This document shows positions 1 to 12,531 of a stretch of DNA of 64,000 nucleotides, piece after piece. The notes beneath the pieces are model-generated. The model was not told the DNA's origin. It did not search any database and worked only from the letters and a program-made list of their open reading frames with translations. The position numbers and the translations under genes were made by a program. The DNA lies in assembly GCA_015179045.1 (NCBI GenBank), contig WHUZ01000012.1, positions 1,240,001 through 1,304,000 on the forward strand, read 5' to 3'. Position 1 is the first letter of the stretch, and the number at the start of each line of letters is the position of its first letter. This DNA is from Kalaharituber pfeilii (taxonomy: Eukaryota > Ascomycota > Pezizomycetes > Pezizales > Pezizaceae).

Positions 1-950
1 AAAAAGGTAAGCAGGTTCAAAGCTGCAAGAGTTGGGATGAACCAAGGTGGGGCTCAGTAAAATTAAATCCGAACCTGAACTGCTATTGCAAAATAACTAT
101 TTTTGTCAATAAGATTAAATTCAAACGTAAATTGGGATTACGATATTAATATCCTTCTCGCTCTTTCCATCCTTACTTTATCGTGTTTCCAGCTATCTCA
201 CAAAAAGGATCATTACGGCTACACCGGCTATGCTTCATCAGCATCGAAGGTGCGCAAACTCCAGAAATTGGGAAACCAATTTCTTGGCCCAAAATCTCTT
301 GCGGGCTTTTTTCAGCTATCGATTTAACACATGTTCATCGATAACAGGAAATAAGACAATCGCTGGAGATGGCAACGGAAGATCCTAGAATAATATTTCA
401 GGGCTCTCTGACGCACGTCGTTAAGGGAGACCATGGACGTGGCGTTTCGTTTCACCCTGTACATTGCATGAATATTGGGAAGAATTCACAGTACTCTTCA
501 ACCAAAGCCAGAAGAGATTTCTAGATACGGTCGTGGAAATTCAATTAGAAATTCAATTATACACTTATTCGCTAATTCTTAATATGTCTACATTTCATAC
601 CGGTAGTTTCCAAGATTCCATAATTTTTTTTCACTTTTCATTTCTTCCTAGTTTAATTCCGTAAGTTCCGTAAGCTTATGTACTCTACATGCAAAGGACG
701 TTTCTATAAAATGCTGATAACACAAACCAACTAGCATACTTCGGTTATGAGCTTCAAAATATCAAGTACGTATGATTATACACACGTGAAAACGAATCGG
801 TAGGAATGTAACCGTATACATACATAGTCCTGCAATATTGCATGTTTTGATACGCTCGTCATGAAGTTAGGCACAAAGGCAAGCATGTGCAGATTAATCA
901 TTAATAACATAGTAGTGCCGCCAAACAAGCGATCCCATGCTAAATCCTGC
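1..950. other. Gene-poor left edge
   Basis: I see no convincing coding region. Short open frames here have no recognisable domain and no splice logic linking them. The right end is the 3' flank of the AP-1 mu gene, which stops at 951. Confidence 0.5.
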
Positions 951-2593
951 TCATGACTGCACCTCCGGGAGACGAACTGTAATATCTCCACTCTGTGTTA
1001 TATATCGGACCCAGGGTAGGGATGGATATTGGAGCTGTTCGCATGAATAGATTGTTAGCGTATATAAAGCAGAACCATTAAGACTAAGAGACTGACCTTG
1101 GGCTCAATGATCTTGAGATATCTGACCTGGATACCGCTTGTCGTGAAATATGGTATCTCAAATTTGACGCTAATTGGCCTTTTCTTCCTTTCAGGCTCTG
1201 TTTCCTTCACGCTAGGTAGTCCTAACTCTGCTCTCATCAAAAATTCCTTGCCTCCTGCGAATTGCTTGATCTTCCATACGATAGCAGACTTCTCTGGAGC
1301 ATAGTGGACTGACCCAATATTGGTCCTGAAGCGAGGGGTATCGGCGTCATCGGGCACTGGAACTGTAATTTCCACGTTGTTCGCTGTAGAGCGGCGTTTA
1401 AAGTGCGCTTTTGCCTTCAACATGTACTCGATTCTGGACCCTGAGTGGCTTTCCACCATACACTCGATCCAGATCAGTGGTTTCACCTAAAGACACTGTC
1501 AGCCACTGCAATAATGATCCAAAATGGGTATCCCACCTGCGTGTTTAACCGATAGCTCATCAATTCAAATTCTCCGTCCGGAGGAATAAAACTGATAGTC
1601 CTGTCATTCTCAAATCTGCTCAGACGCACGCATTGATGGAACTTGACGTCCTCCATCTCTACCGCCTTCCCTCTACTAGTCCTGCCAGTAGATTCAAACA
1701 TTACTTTATCGTTAAGACCCAGTCGCAATTCAGGCATCCCAGATAAGTAACATTTCATCTTGATAGCTCCCAAGATTTCTGATCTTAGCACATTGCCGTT
1801 TGAGTTAACAAGTAGGTTGAGAGACTCGATAACGTCCAGGAACACCTCATTCTTGCGATATCGAATTCCCTCGCTTCTCCAAGACACTGCATTCGTAACT
1901 GCTATTGGTGGTGTAGGGGTAGGCTCAAGCTTATGTGACTCTTGTGTAATATATCTGAGGAAATGGTCACATTAGAAAACAGATTATAGATGTATAATTT
2001 TCCGTGCCCACTTACTCTTGTAAAATCTTAGATTCGGTGGTTTGGGGGTACCCGAAATCCATCATCTCATCCAATAGCTCGTAGATGATGACGAAATTGT
2101 CTCTAATACTTTCTTCCTCTAATTCCTTGAAATACTCGGTAAATACCTCCACCACACGGTGTAGAAACAGTAATATCTCAGTCGCATTAGAGTTCCGTTT
2201 GGTCAAGGCTAAAAGGTATAGGTTATTGTGCCTTATGTAGAGGTACTAAATCCTCTCAGGCCCTCCTATGTCAGCTTCCTCGTGTTAAAGAGCGCCGCCA
2301 TGACGTTGCGGAAGACATTGGAGATTCTCAGAGGATTGTGTTTACAGACATTGATGCCTTCATGGGAGAAGCATGGCGGAACGGCCGAGCTTTCTTCTTC
2401 CGCCTCAAGGAGAAGAACTGGGAATTTTTCCACAGCGGACATTGGAATATCTCCTCGATAATTCCGGGCAAGGAGTGTCTAGACAGATGCCCATTGTTAA
2501 ACAATAAACGTGTGAACGGCGGGGTGAGGGGTGGCTGAGTGCTATATAACTTACTTTGCCCTTAAGATCGAGGAAGAAAATCGCAGACGCCAT
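951..2593 (-). CDS. APM1: AP-1 complex subunit mu (clathrin adaptor medium chain)
   Basis: Medium chain of the AP-1 adaptor, which links clathrin to cargo at the trans-Golgi and endosomes. The gene is split by several short introns. The first exon (2555-2593) starts MASAIFFLDLKGK, the usual AP-1 mu N-terminus. Later exons give ARNYRGDIPMSAVE, the longin-domain helix ending MMDFGYPQTTESKILQE (about 2015-2206), YITQESHKLEP, and the mu-homology domain with VSWRSEGIRYRKNEVFLDV (about 1830-1890). The final exon (about 951-1035) reads LQYPSLPWVRYITQSGD and ends at a TGA at 951-953. All junctions inspected are GT-AG, including donors GTAAGT after LKGK and GTAAGT after ILQE. The gene looks complete. 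The YITQESHKL and PWVRYITQSGD motifs favour AP-1 over AP-2, AP-3 or AP-4 mu. Confidence 0.95.
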
Positions 2594-3587
2594 TTTAACC
2601 AAAGATAGCAGGATGTCAAAAAAATGCGCCGCCGCAATAGAATAAAGTAGTGAGACTGCTGAGTCCCAGGTATCTCTGGAGCGGTGCTCTCGAGGTTAGC
2701 TCGCCCATATGTGGTCCCTCCTACCTTTCCTACTAGCAGACTTAGGTAAGCTGGTAGCCACTCAGCTGGTGCCTTGGCGTACAGTTTTCACAGCACTTAT
2801 GCACTGAAACTTGCATCGGGCTTGGCGATCTGTTGGTGTGCTTAGTCAGCCGAGTGCATATAAGACAGGAATTTTTTGCCTATGGCGGGTTTTCACAATC
2901 GTCACGCACCCTCTAGACAGTGCAACTCATGCCTCATTCTCTTATCGTCATATGATTTTCATATACTGTTGGAGGACATTGCTGGGTATGCGATTCATCG
3001 GTGCGCAGATGCAAGTTGTGCTCCATAAGAGCTGACTGGGTGTTAACCTCCCATCGCCCAATACAGTGTCAGAAGAGCCCTACATATCAACATACCTTAA
3101 CTCACTGTGGGCTGTGCGCAGTCTCAAGGCTTTGTGCAAAAGTGTTAATTCATATTCTACACTGGGTCATTTGGCTCGCAGCACAGTAATTTCAGTAGAT
3201 GATATTTAATGCGGCTGGTCGACATGACTGGGTATGAGAATAGACATAACTGGAACATTGGGCGAGATGAGGTCAACAACCTCGCAGGAAAGTCGGTATA
3301 CATGATCAATCGCAAGGTCTTGTGCCGAATGGCAAAATCACCCAGTAATGTAGCCTAAAATTCTACTACAGTAGCTTCACGGAAAAACAGAACAACATTG
3401 AGCGTACAGGAGGGATGTCTAAGTTGGAGCATCCTGAGAGATCGTTCCAATTTCGACAGACTAACAGTCTCCTGAGCCACTGCTCAACATTAGACTGACC
3501 CTGACCACGAGACTAGGACTGGCAGAGAGCGACTCTGGCTCCAGGACAAAATCTTAGTACTAGCCAGACTCTAACCAGAGTACTAGC
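2594..3587. other. Intergenic, no gene seen
   Basis: This is the upstream flank of the AP-1 mu gene and the downstream flank of the small membrane protein. Several open frames of 60-75 codons exist but none shows a domain or splice pattern. Confidence 0.5.
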
Positions 3588-3644
3588 ATGTTGAAGTCCA
3601 GCCCAAATGTTGAAGTCCAACCCGCATGTTGAAGTCCAACCCTC
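3588..3644. repeat. 19-bp minisatellite, three units
   Basis: Three adjacent copies of a 19-bp unit beginning ATGTTGAAGTCCA start at 3588, 3607 and 3626. They differ only at their 3' ends. The array sits immediately beyond the stop codon of the minus-strand gene at 3649. Confidence 0.85.
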
Positions 3645-3648
3645 AATA

Positions 3649-4027
3649 TTAATCCTCCACAATGTCTTCTGGCTTCTTCCGTAGCCCATTACCAATCCAA
3701 ACTGGTCTTCCATCATCGTCAATTACAACCTCCCGTGCAGGCCTCCATATTCCATCCTCGTCTTGTCGCATTGGTTCCTGCCTGGCACCCATATAATCCG
3801 TGGGTAAACCCTGGTTGATGTCTTGCTTCCACACAGGCGACGTATCCTGTAAATGGGATGCAATTGCATTGTTGTGGGTTTGCGGCGGGAATAGTGTTGG
3901 CAACGCGAGCCCAACACTAATTGCTATGGCAATGACCGTGCTTGTCAAGAGAAATATCCGGGAGATGTCAAAGTTCGAACCTGAGGATGCAGAGGTCTTC
4001 AGACTCTTGTTGACTTTTTTTTGGCAT
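3649..4027 (-). CDS. Small single-pass membrane protein, unknown function
   Basis: A coherent frame runs from about 4040 to a TAA at 3649-3651. It has a basic/serine-rich N-terminal stretch, a hydrophobic segment (about TVIAIAISVGLALPTLF) and a polar C-terminus with TSPVWKQDINQG, IWRPAREVVIDDDGRPVW and GNGLRK. The composition is that of a real, constrained protein rather than a chance frame. The only nearby ATG (4025-4027) is one base out of frame. The mismatch falls at an A8 run (T8 on the plus strand, 4015-4022); with seven A the product would be about 125 residues. An alternative is an upstream exon ending at a good GTGAGT donor near 4137, but the frame leading into it meets a TGA. I do not recognise the family. 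Topology suggests a small organellar or endomembrane protein. Confidence 0.55.
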
Positions 4028-5013
4028 TTTAGGATTGGCTGCAGAGTCTGTTTACTGTAGGAAATCTTCGTTCAACTTTTGATAATCATATATTAGCATT
4101 TATCAACCAATAGCAATGTATCGGTGTTCGAACTCACGGTTCTTCAAAAGTCTCCTCTGTAAAGTTATGAAGCTCTTCTTCTCAGCCGGGCGGTAACCTA
4201 AATATCAACCGGAGTAGACAGCTGAACGCGAGAAAAGGGGTTCTAGAAATCATTTAACAATCCCTCATTCCCATCCCTTCCTATTTTTTTTTTTCGTTCT
4301 CCACTCCCTGCAAGAGGCAATGCTTGACGCTCTGACATCAGCGCGGGCCTCATGTTTGTCAATTCGGACCGTGATCAGCTTCCGTGCATGCCTGAGTTGT
4401 TCTCTATCAAGTCTAGTCTGGAAGGTGTGGAATTGAAATAGAAGGCTCAAGCTGAAATGAGTCTTTGGGAGCAAGGGGATCGCTGAGGGTGCTATGCTAG
4501 ATGCAGGAGACAAGAACCATGCCAGCTGCTGAAGATCGACGTCTCAAAAGCTTGCATCTCAAATTGGAACTACTGGACACTACATACTGTAGCTACCCTG
4601 CGTGCAAATCAGACGCTTACTCATTGCCCCTCCATGCATCGGATGAGCGCACATGATTTGTGACCTTTATGCATACTTTGATCGGCCTTCACATCTCAGT
4701 ATCAAGGTTCCGCCGTGAATAACTTACTTGAGTAGTAAGCAAGATCTTTGGTGCCTGGAGTGCTGATCTACACCGGAGCACTAAGTAGTACCCGAGTCGT
4801 AGCTGCTAGTACTAGTATCATACTCTCATCGCGCTGATGCGAGCTTGGCGTCCTGAAATCTTGGCGCATGCAAATGGCCCTAAATTTTCCACACGGCAAA
4901 CCGGTCACTAGTGACTATCACCAGAAGCTAAAGGGTTTGAGGGTCCACTGAAACTCCGTTTTTCTCAAGGGTACCAAGAGCCACCAAGCATTATCGTTAG
5001 CGATCAAGAAATA
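4028..5013. other. Intergenic between divergent genes
   Basis: Shared upstream region of the small membrane protein (-) and MAK5 (+). An 82-codon open frame at 4265-4513 on the minus strand shows no domain. The stretch just before 5014 is ordinary AT-balanced promoter-like DNA. Confidence 0.4.
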
Positions 5014-7583
5014 ATGCCAACTGCGAGAAAACGACCACACCAAACCTCTTCAGACAAGCGACTACAGCAGACAGTCACCATTCGTCCAAAGAAGAAGGTC
5101 AAGCTTGATGACTTAGAATGGAAGAGTGTGCCCATGCCAGGCCGGTTGGATGACGTTGAAGGATTCTACGGCTTAGAAGAGGTCGATGGAGTGGACGTCA
5201 CCGTCAGTGCGAACGGGGTTATGTTCTACAAGGTCGGTCATTCAACGATGGGTAATCCGTCAATTGTTATGACTGATGCGGAGTAGGCTGGTGAGGATAG
5301 CTCGTCAGATGCGGGGAAAGAGCAGGAAAAAGAGAAAGATGGAGGAAGCTCTGAGGAGGAGGTAGGAGAGGAATGGACTGGCTTCGATAATGCAACAGAT
5401 GACCCCAGCGAAAACGAGACCAATGGCCAAAGCAAACCGTTTCCTGAACCCCCCAAGAAGTCTATCCTCAAAAAGAAGCTCTCCGCTGAGGAGGTGCTAC
5501 GCACTGTCGACTTCTCCCTTTTAGCCGATAAAGCCCGCGAGGAGGATGGTATAATTTCGTGAAAGCCCCTCATCTCCCAACTGTCACCCACTAACTCCAA
5601 TGTCTCCTCAGTACCCCTTCCCGACTGGAATCCCCTCAACCTCTCGCCCCCCACTCTCCGCGCCCTCGCAAAACTCGGCTTCACCACACCGACCCCCATT
5701 CAACGCGAATCCATCCCCCTTATCCTCTCAGGCCACAACCTCATCGGCAAAGCCTCGACCGGCTCCGGAAAAACACTTGCCTTTGGTATCCCCATTCTTG
5801 AGGAATGCATCGCATCCCTCCCAACTATCATGGCACCAGACTCAATTTGCAACCGCCGGCTTACTGCGTTGATCATCTCTCCAACCCGCGAACTTGCACA
5901 CCAAATTACAAAACATCTTACGGATCTGTGCTTTTTCACAGATATCAAAATCGTCACACTTACGGGAGGTCTCTCTGTGCAAAAGCAATACCGCCTTCTA
6001 GAGAATGGTGTCGACGTCATTGTGGGAACGCCAGGACGGCTTTGGGAAATCATCAGCGGGGGACAAGGATGGGTAGACAAAATTCGGAATGTCAGAATGT
6101 TAGTTCTAGACGAAGCAGATCGGGTCTTGGAGGAGGGGCACTTCAAGGAGGTGGAGCAGATCTTGGATTTGCTGGACGAGGATGGGGCAGAATCAAGTGA
6201 AGACGAGGAGGATGAGGAGGATGCGAAGGCCAAATTGTACGGAGACGATGATGTAAATGAAAGAATCAAAAGAAAGAAGGCAAAGTTGAAATATAACATC
6301 GCTACACAGCAACGAAAGAAACAGAGGCGGAGGGGGAAGAGGCAGACTCTAGTGTTTTCTGCTACGTTCCATAAGGGACTACAGCAGAAGTTAACAGGGA
6401 AGATGGGGAAGAAGAGTTGGGGCAGTGGGGACCTCTTAAGTGATAGAGAGAGCATGGAATATTTGTTAAAGAAGCTGCGGTTCAGGGAGGGGATGCCAAA
6501 GTGGGTGGACGTGAATCCGGTCAGCACGATTGCGGAGAAGATCAAGGAGGGAATTGTGGAATGTGGCGCTTTGGAGAAGGATTTATACCTTTACTACCTC
6601 CTGCTCCGATACCCCTACCGTACCCTCATCTTCACCAATTCCATCTCTTCAGTGCGCCGTCTTGTACCGCTCCTAAACCACCTTCTCTGCGCCCAAGATA
6701 CTCCCAAGGTGAATGCGAACCAAAAACACCTACAATCCCAACAAAAAGCGTACCCCCTTCATTCACACCTTCCACAAAAATCGCGCCTGCGCTCTTTAGA
6801 ACGCTTCTCAGTGACCAGCGCCACAGCCTCCATCCTTGTAGCCACTGACGTCGCAGCAAGGGGTCTCGATATCAGAGGTGTAGAAATGGTGGTCCATTAC
6901 CACTTACCTCGGACCGCGGACATGTATGTACACCGCTCTGGCCGTACCGCGCGCGGGGACGAGGAGGTGGGCGTTTCGGTCCTGCTATGTGCACCGGGAG
7001 AGGCGATGGCGATGTCGAAGTTGATTGGGAAAGTCCACGATGGAGCGGGCAGGGGCAAAGCAGGCAAAGGCACCACCTTGCAGAGTCTGGATGTAGATAG
7101 GAAGTTGGTCGGAATGTTGAAGAGACGGGTGGACCTCGCGCAGAAAATCGCGGAGGCGGAAACGGAGCGGCAGAAAGTCGGGAAAGAAGAGGGGTGGTTA
7201 CGCAACGCAGTGGAGGAACTTGGAGTTGATATCTCGGACGATGAACTTGCGGCACTGGCGGGACGCGGGAAACATAATCGCAGCAGGGATAAGGGGAAAA
7301 GCAAGGGGGCCGCGGGACCTCTTATGATGACGAGGGCGATGATGATAATGGTGGGAACGGAGGTGGATATGGCGGTGCAGGAGCCAGTAAAGAGCAGGTG
7401 AAGCAATGGAAGTGGGAATTGAAACAGGAACTGGCGAAAGTGGTGAATAGGGGGTTCTCGACAAGGTATTTGACGAGTGGGGGTGTAGGGGCGATGAATT
7501 TGGCGGAATTTTTGAGAAGAGGAGAGGGGCATGAGGGAATCCTTGGAGAGGTGAGGAGGAAGGTGGTGGAGGAAATGAGATAA
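5014..7583 (+). CDS. MAK5: ATP-dependent RNA helicase MAK5 (DDX24 family)
   Basis: DEAD-box helicase of 60S ribosome assembly, expected in the nucleolus. The start [10 protein letters not shown] leads into a basic/acidic N-terminus with [10 protein letters not shown] and [13 protein letters not shown], typical of MAK5. Intron 1 (5233-5286) is 54 nt, a multiple of three, and ends in the only in-frame TAG; intron 2 is 5549-5611. The core follows: ASTGSGKT (about 5752), [24 protein letters not shown] (about 6105), SAT (about 6360), [16 protein letters not shown] (about 6838) and HRSGRTAR (about 6931). The long acidic insert between the DEAD and SAT motifs is usual for this family. The C-terminus ([11 protein letters not shown] and onward to the stop at 7583) lies one frame away from the helicase core. 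The switch falls near a G5 run at 7305-7309; one extra G restores 817 residues. Probably a consensus error. Confidence 0.93.
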
Positions 7584-8835
7584 TGGGCAATGGTGGTGAG
7601 AAGGTCGAAGAAAAATGATCAGCTGTTTGGAAAAGAGGGTAGTTATCCTTATACTAATTGTATATATCCAACAATTCACGCCCAAGTCTTTAATATAAAC
7701 GTAAATTGCGCAACACAACGGCTCATTACTGGATTTTTCGTACCCAGTCATGACATACAGTGTAGGGAGTGTGGGGAAAGGGAAATTATTGACTTGTCTA
7801 TATCACGTAACTGCGTGTAATTAAAGTACCTCGGCGGAAGGTTCCGTCACAAAGAGGATGGGCACGAGAGCAGTTTCGTTACACATTTGCTGTCCGTTAT
7901 GTGGGGAATTGGTGGATTGTCTGGTTGACCGATACAACAAATTGTCTGGCTGGGCGATACAGCAGTCTGAGCAATTCACTAATTCTTCACATTACAAGTT
8001 TTAGTATTTATAGATGCCATTATAGCATGCACAAACAAGTCTGTCATGGCTCAACAACTAAAGTTCATGCTCACAATAGTTGCTTGTTTTTAAAAGGCCC
8101 CCCCTCCCCCCCCCCCACCTCTCACTTCGGAAGTGATGCCCAGCTCAGCCAGGCCTTCTCCGCCGACCCATATTATAGACCTGGTATCGTCTAAAGCTCC
8201 CATGTATCTGCAAGTTTAAGCCCCCATATACTTGCAACCCTGTGTACATGCAGTTAATGCCCCCCGTGTATATACTAGTTGATCAAAAATAAGATGCCAT
8301 TGATATAGACCTTTAATGGGTATCGAAATTGGATACACTGTCAGACAAGACGAACAAAAAATCTACAACAAAAACATATGGAAGTGGTCGGCTTCCTAAG
8401 GAGTAATTTGTGTTATCCGAAGCTCTGCTGACGGACCAGGTCTCTACATGGTTGGTGGAGGAAAGCCTGACTTAATTGGGCTGTGAACTTCAAAGTAAGA
8501 GCTGCTGTTTTTCTTTAGAAACAAGCAACCGGTAAGTAGCACAAGGGATTTTGGCTGGTACGAGGTAACTTGTGAGTTTGAGGGACTGCTGGACACATGG
8601 GGTTCGTCACCAATATCGGTCGAATTAATTCGACTGGAACTGGCGGTAGGTAGTCACCAGGGACGGCAATATACGTCATCAGTTTGTATGAATTGAACTT
8701 GTTACTGAACTGCCTAGTATTTCTGAAAGAAACAATCTTCCTAAGCTATGAAATTTTCCCGTCTCATAAACATACTAAATGCTACTGCCCATTCATGATA
8801 ATTTATGATATCCATGCATATACGGACAGATCTGT
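7584..8835. other. Convergent intergenic region with C tract
   Basis: 3' flanks of MAK5 and the alpha/beta hydrolase. It contains a C-rich tract at about 8098-8116 interrupted by one T. No coding region is supported. Confidence 0.5.
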
Positions 8836-10288
8836 TTATAGCTTTGCTTCAGCCGCAAATACCACTTCGTTGAACCATTCCTTAAAGATATCGGTGACAG
8901 CATCTGGATCTTCAAACAATACCCAATGCCCAGCATCAACCTTCTTGTGCGTCAGGTTTGAAATCACCGATTTCTGGTCTATTGCAGCAACGTAATCAGG
9001 GTAACACACAGGGTCACCTGTTGATTCAATGAAAAGACCTGGAATATGGAGTTGTTTGCTTGGTAGACTGTTTCAAGAACCCCTCGTAATCAGCGCCCGT
9101 AGCCCTTTAGAAGCAAATTTGGGGTAAACTCACTCCTTTTCATCGTTATACGTGAACCATCGTAGTCTGTACCAATTGCATGGCCCATGGAACCCTCCTT
9201 GATGGAATTGATCAACAAGGTAGTTGAATTCTTCCTCTGTGACCACGTCACTTCTGGTTGGATTTCCAATATGCTCCAATAAATTATCCCCCCAAATATT
9301 TAATGGGCTAGACTCCCCCATATATTCTTTCGGGGACTTAGGTTTGTATAAAAAGGCGAGAATACGTTCTGTATCAGCTCGAGTCGTGATCCGCTTCTCA
9401 ACCTTCTCTGGGTCCGCCATAGAGATTTGGTACCGGAAATTCGGAAATATCTTGACGTACTGTTCCAGCGGGACATATTGAGTTGCGAATGGGGTGAATG
9501 GAACAGAAACCAAGGCGATGTGTGTTACTAGTGCTGGGTGAAAGGCAGCAAACTGCTGAGCCAACACGGCGCCCCTAAATGTTTATAAATTTCGTTAGCA
9601 TCGGCTTAATACGTTGGTAGGAACCGAGAGATCAATACTACCAATCATGTCCAATGACAACCACTTTGGGTATTTCCAATTGTCGAAGTAACTCGGTAAG
9701 GTCATTAGACATGCTCTTGAAGGTATACGGAGCCAGCTCCTCTGGTGTGCAGATAGGTTTGTCCTGAGCGGTGTCAACAGGCGACTACGAAATTACCTTC
9801 AGAAAGCGGCATTTACTTACCGTCTGGCCATATCCAACCAGGTCTGGCACAATTACTCTGAGACCCTGATCGAGAAGGCCTGGTATAATGAAGCGCCATC
9901 CGTCTATATCACATGGCCGAGTCAGATCTAAGAATACGGTATTCGCAATGCTAGTTCCACGGATGGAGGAATATTACGCCAGATATCCGGAAATCCGTGA
10001 AGCTAGAACGTAAATTTGTCAGTTTATGATACTTCGATTGACAAGTGTATGGTGTCAGTTCGAAAACTGACCAATAAAGCCACTCCTTTCTGTTCCGTTG
10101 TTGGATTGCCATTGACATAATCTAAGTGTTGAGATTTTTGTCAGTGATTCCGAGTAGCCCCGCAAGGAGATTGAAGGCTGCAACGCACGGTATTTTCTGC
10201 CATTAAGGGTAGCAAACTCGTGGGTTACCCTGACGTCCTTTGTCGGATGGATTGGCTGGATCTTAGTCGATTCTCTGGGAAGAGGCAT
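8836..10288 (-). CDS. Soluble epoxide-hydrolase-like alpha/beta hydrolase
   Basis: Predicted hydrolase acting on epoxides or related small molecules in the cytosol. Reading down the minus strand, exon 1 begins MPLPRESTK (start 10286-10288) and contains VRVTHEFATLNGRKY. Later exons give YVNGNPTTEQKGVALL, the oxyanion motif LHGFPDIW (about 9985), GWRFIIPGLLDQGLRVIVPDLVGYGQT, ELAPYTFKSMSNDL, and the nucleophile elbow GHDWGG, whose first glycine-aspartate lies before an intron and whose GG follows it. The last exon has STGDPVCYPDY (acid residue region) and the catalytic histidine in GHWVLFEDP, ending at a TAA at 8836-8838. Asp as nucleophile is the epoxide hydrolase/dehalogenase type, not the serine esterase type. 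All introns inspected are GT-AG and short. Substrate cannot be read from sequence. Confidence 0.9.
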
Positions 10289-12454
10289 GTTGGGCAAGCT
10301 TCGCCTAGATATAATAGAAGTATAAAACTTGAAGTATTGGTATATGATGCGTAAGTCCGCCAAAGTGCGACGATAGATGATTCTGGGTGGGGCAGAATGG
10401 TGTTCTACCCCACAGGATCTATATACTCTATCACCTGACAATCCTGTCTCAGTTCAGCTCACAAGGAGCTTGACTGCATGCCTATTTCTCAACGGGCACT
10501 TGCTTATCCAGGTAGATGTTACAAATGCTCATGAGCCTGGAGATAAGATTAGGCAGGAGACTCTTCGCATACCCATACCTCTCATCGGTTATAACTCCAT
10601 GGTCTCATGCCAGGGGTAAATGGCACAATGTTTACCGTACAATGGACCGAGGTGGGGTTAGCCTCATGAAGGACCTTGCTCTCTCCTCTCTCTCTCTCTC
10701 TCTCTGGGGCTACCCCCTCCCAGGTCTCGAACTTTCTCTTCCTCACGGGAGAAGAGAACACACAAGACAGACGTCTCTATCGGGTTTTGAGCCGGCGAAC
10801 ATGTCAATACTCGTCATTTCATGGCGTTTCTGAACAAGACAAGCACAAAATGAGGGGTGCTTTAGCTGGGACACTGACTGGTGCTGTTTGAAACCACCAT
10901 GAAAATCGTGTAGATGCATAGCACAAAGGCTAATGAACATGCCACTCGCATCTACTTGTATTGGAGCAGATATCATGAGCTCGGTGGATACCTGATATTT
11001 GTCCGCAAGAATTTTGCACAGAAGCATCAACATCCTCTATCATCAGTGATGGTGAATTCATTGAGCCCAACCTGTATATATGGTTTATTCATCTGAGAAG
11101 GCGGGGCTTCTGCGACGGCACTGACTTCCTATTTTATAGCACACGTACGTCAACAAGAGGGCCCAATATTGTAACCTCGGTCCGTTACAAAGTAGCAAAG
11201 GTTGAGCATAGATTGTCCAGACTTCCCATGCATTTTTTTTAATGGTACCAGCTCCTGCAACTGCAGTCTTTTGCACGTTTATAGCTCCAATACAAAGAAA
11301 CCTTGCTTATGACTGTGGAATGTTGATCATCCGACGTTGCATAGTACTCGTACTACAAGTACCCAGTCTTGAACTAGACTAACGCTTACTGTAATTTAAG
11401 TATCGGGAAACTGATCGTCAGCAGTGCATATGACAGTGCCTCTTGGAATCGCTACATAACTATTCGCCACAGCGTTCAGAGTAATGCATCTCCATGCCAA
11501 TGAAGCAGGGACTATTCGCATGCTTCATTGCATATATCAATATATGTATTCGGTACGGTAGGTCAATGTACCATACCCCTCCTGCTTAAGCTTCTGCGTA
11601 TTGCCCTATCAACGGCCTCAATATCTACTAGTACATGTTACGATAGCTGCTGCCACCCATCAATGGCTATAATATGGCTGCATTATGCTATGAGGGCCTC
11701 TGTGTCTACTAGCAAGGCTGGATATGAACAATTATTGCAGCCGTCGCAGCTATTCGGGCACCTCCTCAAATGCCAGAGAGGGGCTAGACACCCAGTTATA
11801 CCCTTTGCAGCCGCCGTGAATTTCGATATAGGACCATTCGCATCCCCAGGCGGTCTCTTGTGGTTTCTCTCAGCTCACCTGTTGAGGGTAATGCGCTCTC
11901 TTCCAGTGATGTCTCCAGCGTTTTGGGAAGAATATGTGGCGAAAGCATGATGCGGGCGGTACTATAAAATGTATCCCTCAATTCGGTGTATATCAATCGC
12001 ATCTAGAGTTATGGTACTGCTTTCGTTAGTGCAATTCCCTACCAACTTGGTAGGCATACAGTAGCTCACACGACTGAGGCACCGTATGACATATGAGCAC
12101 CAAGTGATGCATTGCATATCCCATGGCCCGGAGCGCATGTTCATTGGCCGCCATAGTCGCGACATGCATACCACAGTGAATGCTGCGCCGTACGAATTAG
12201 GCATGCACGTAGCAGCACGTTGGTTGCAGGTAAAAAATTCACCAAACTTGTTAGTTCAACCCAATTCCACTAGCGCCAATTGCGAATGGACAGGAAATTC
12301 GCCAAAGCAAGCGGCCATGGAACCTAAATTTTTCGGTCCTGCTGTGGGCCCTCATCGCTCTGCACAAACTATTTGCGCTTTCGAGCGTGCGAACCGCAGC
12401 CTTTAATCCAAGCTCGTCAGCGTCGGAACAAATCATTCACAACGACTTCTCAAA
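10289..12454. other. Long intergenic region with CT microsatellite
   Basis: No gene is supported in 2.2 kb. It contains a (CT)n microsatellite at about 10679-10705. Next to it on the minus strand is a B-box-like GTTCGAGACC (about 10725-10735), which together could be a degraded Pol III-derived element. A 140-codon frame at 11528-11950 has no domain and unusual composition. Confidence 0.45.
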
Positions 12455-12478
12455 CCCCCCCCCCCCCCCCCCCCCCCC
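12455..12478 (+). repeat. C24 homopolymer in the FOL2 upstream region
   Basis: An uninterrupted run of 24 C on the coding strand, ending 53 bp before the FOL2 start codon. Its length in the consensus may be inexact. Confidence 0.9.
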
Positions 12479-12531
12479 GCCGCATCCGTCTTCGGTTTTC
12501 TCTGTTTAGAAGGATTTAGCTCACAGATACA

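Noticed and set aside
5238..5699. Minus-strand 153-codon frame over the MAK5 N-terminus
   Set aside because: Ser-rich antisense shadow of the acidic MAK5 N-terminal exon; the sense strand has matching family motifs and introns.
11528..11950. 140-codon plus-strand open frame
   Set aside because: Composition is not protein-like (rich in Ser, His and Cys without pattern), there is no domain and no supporting splice or promoter signal.
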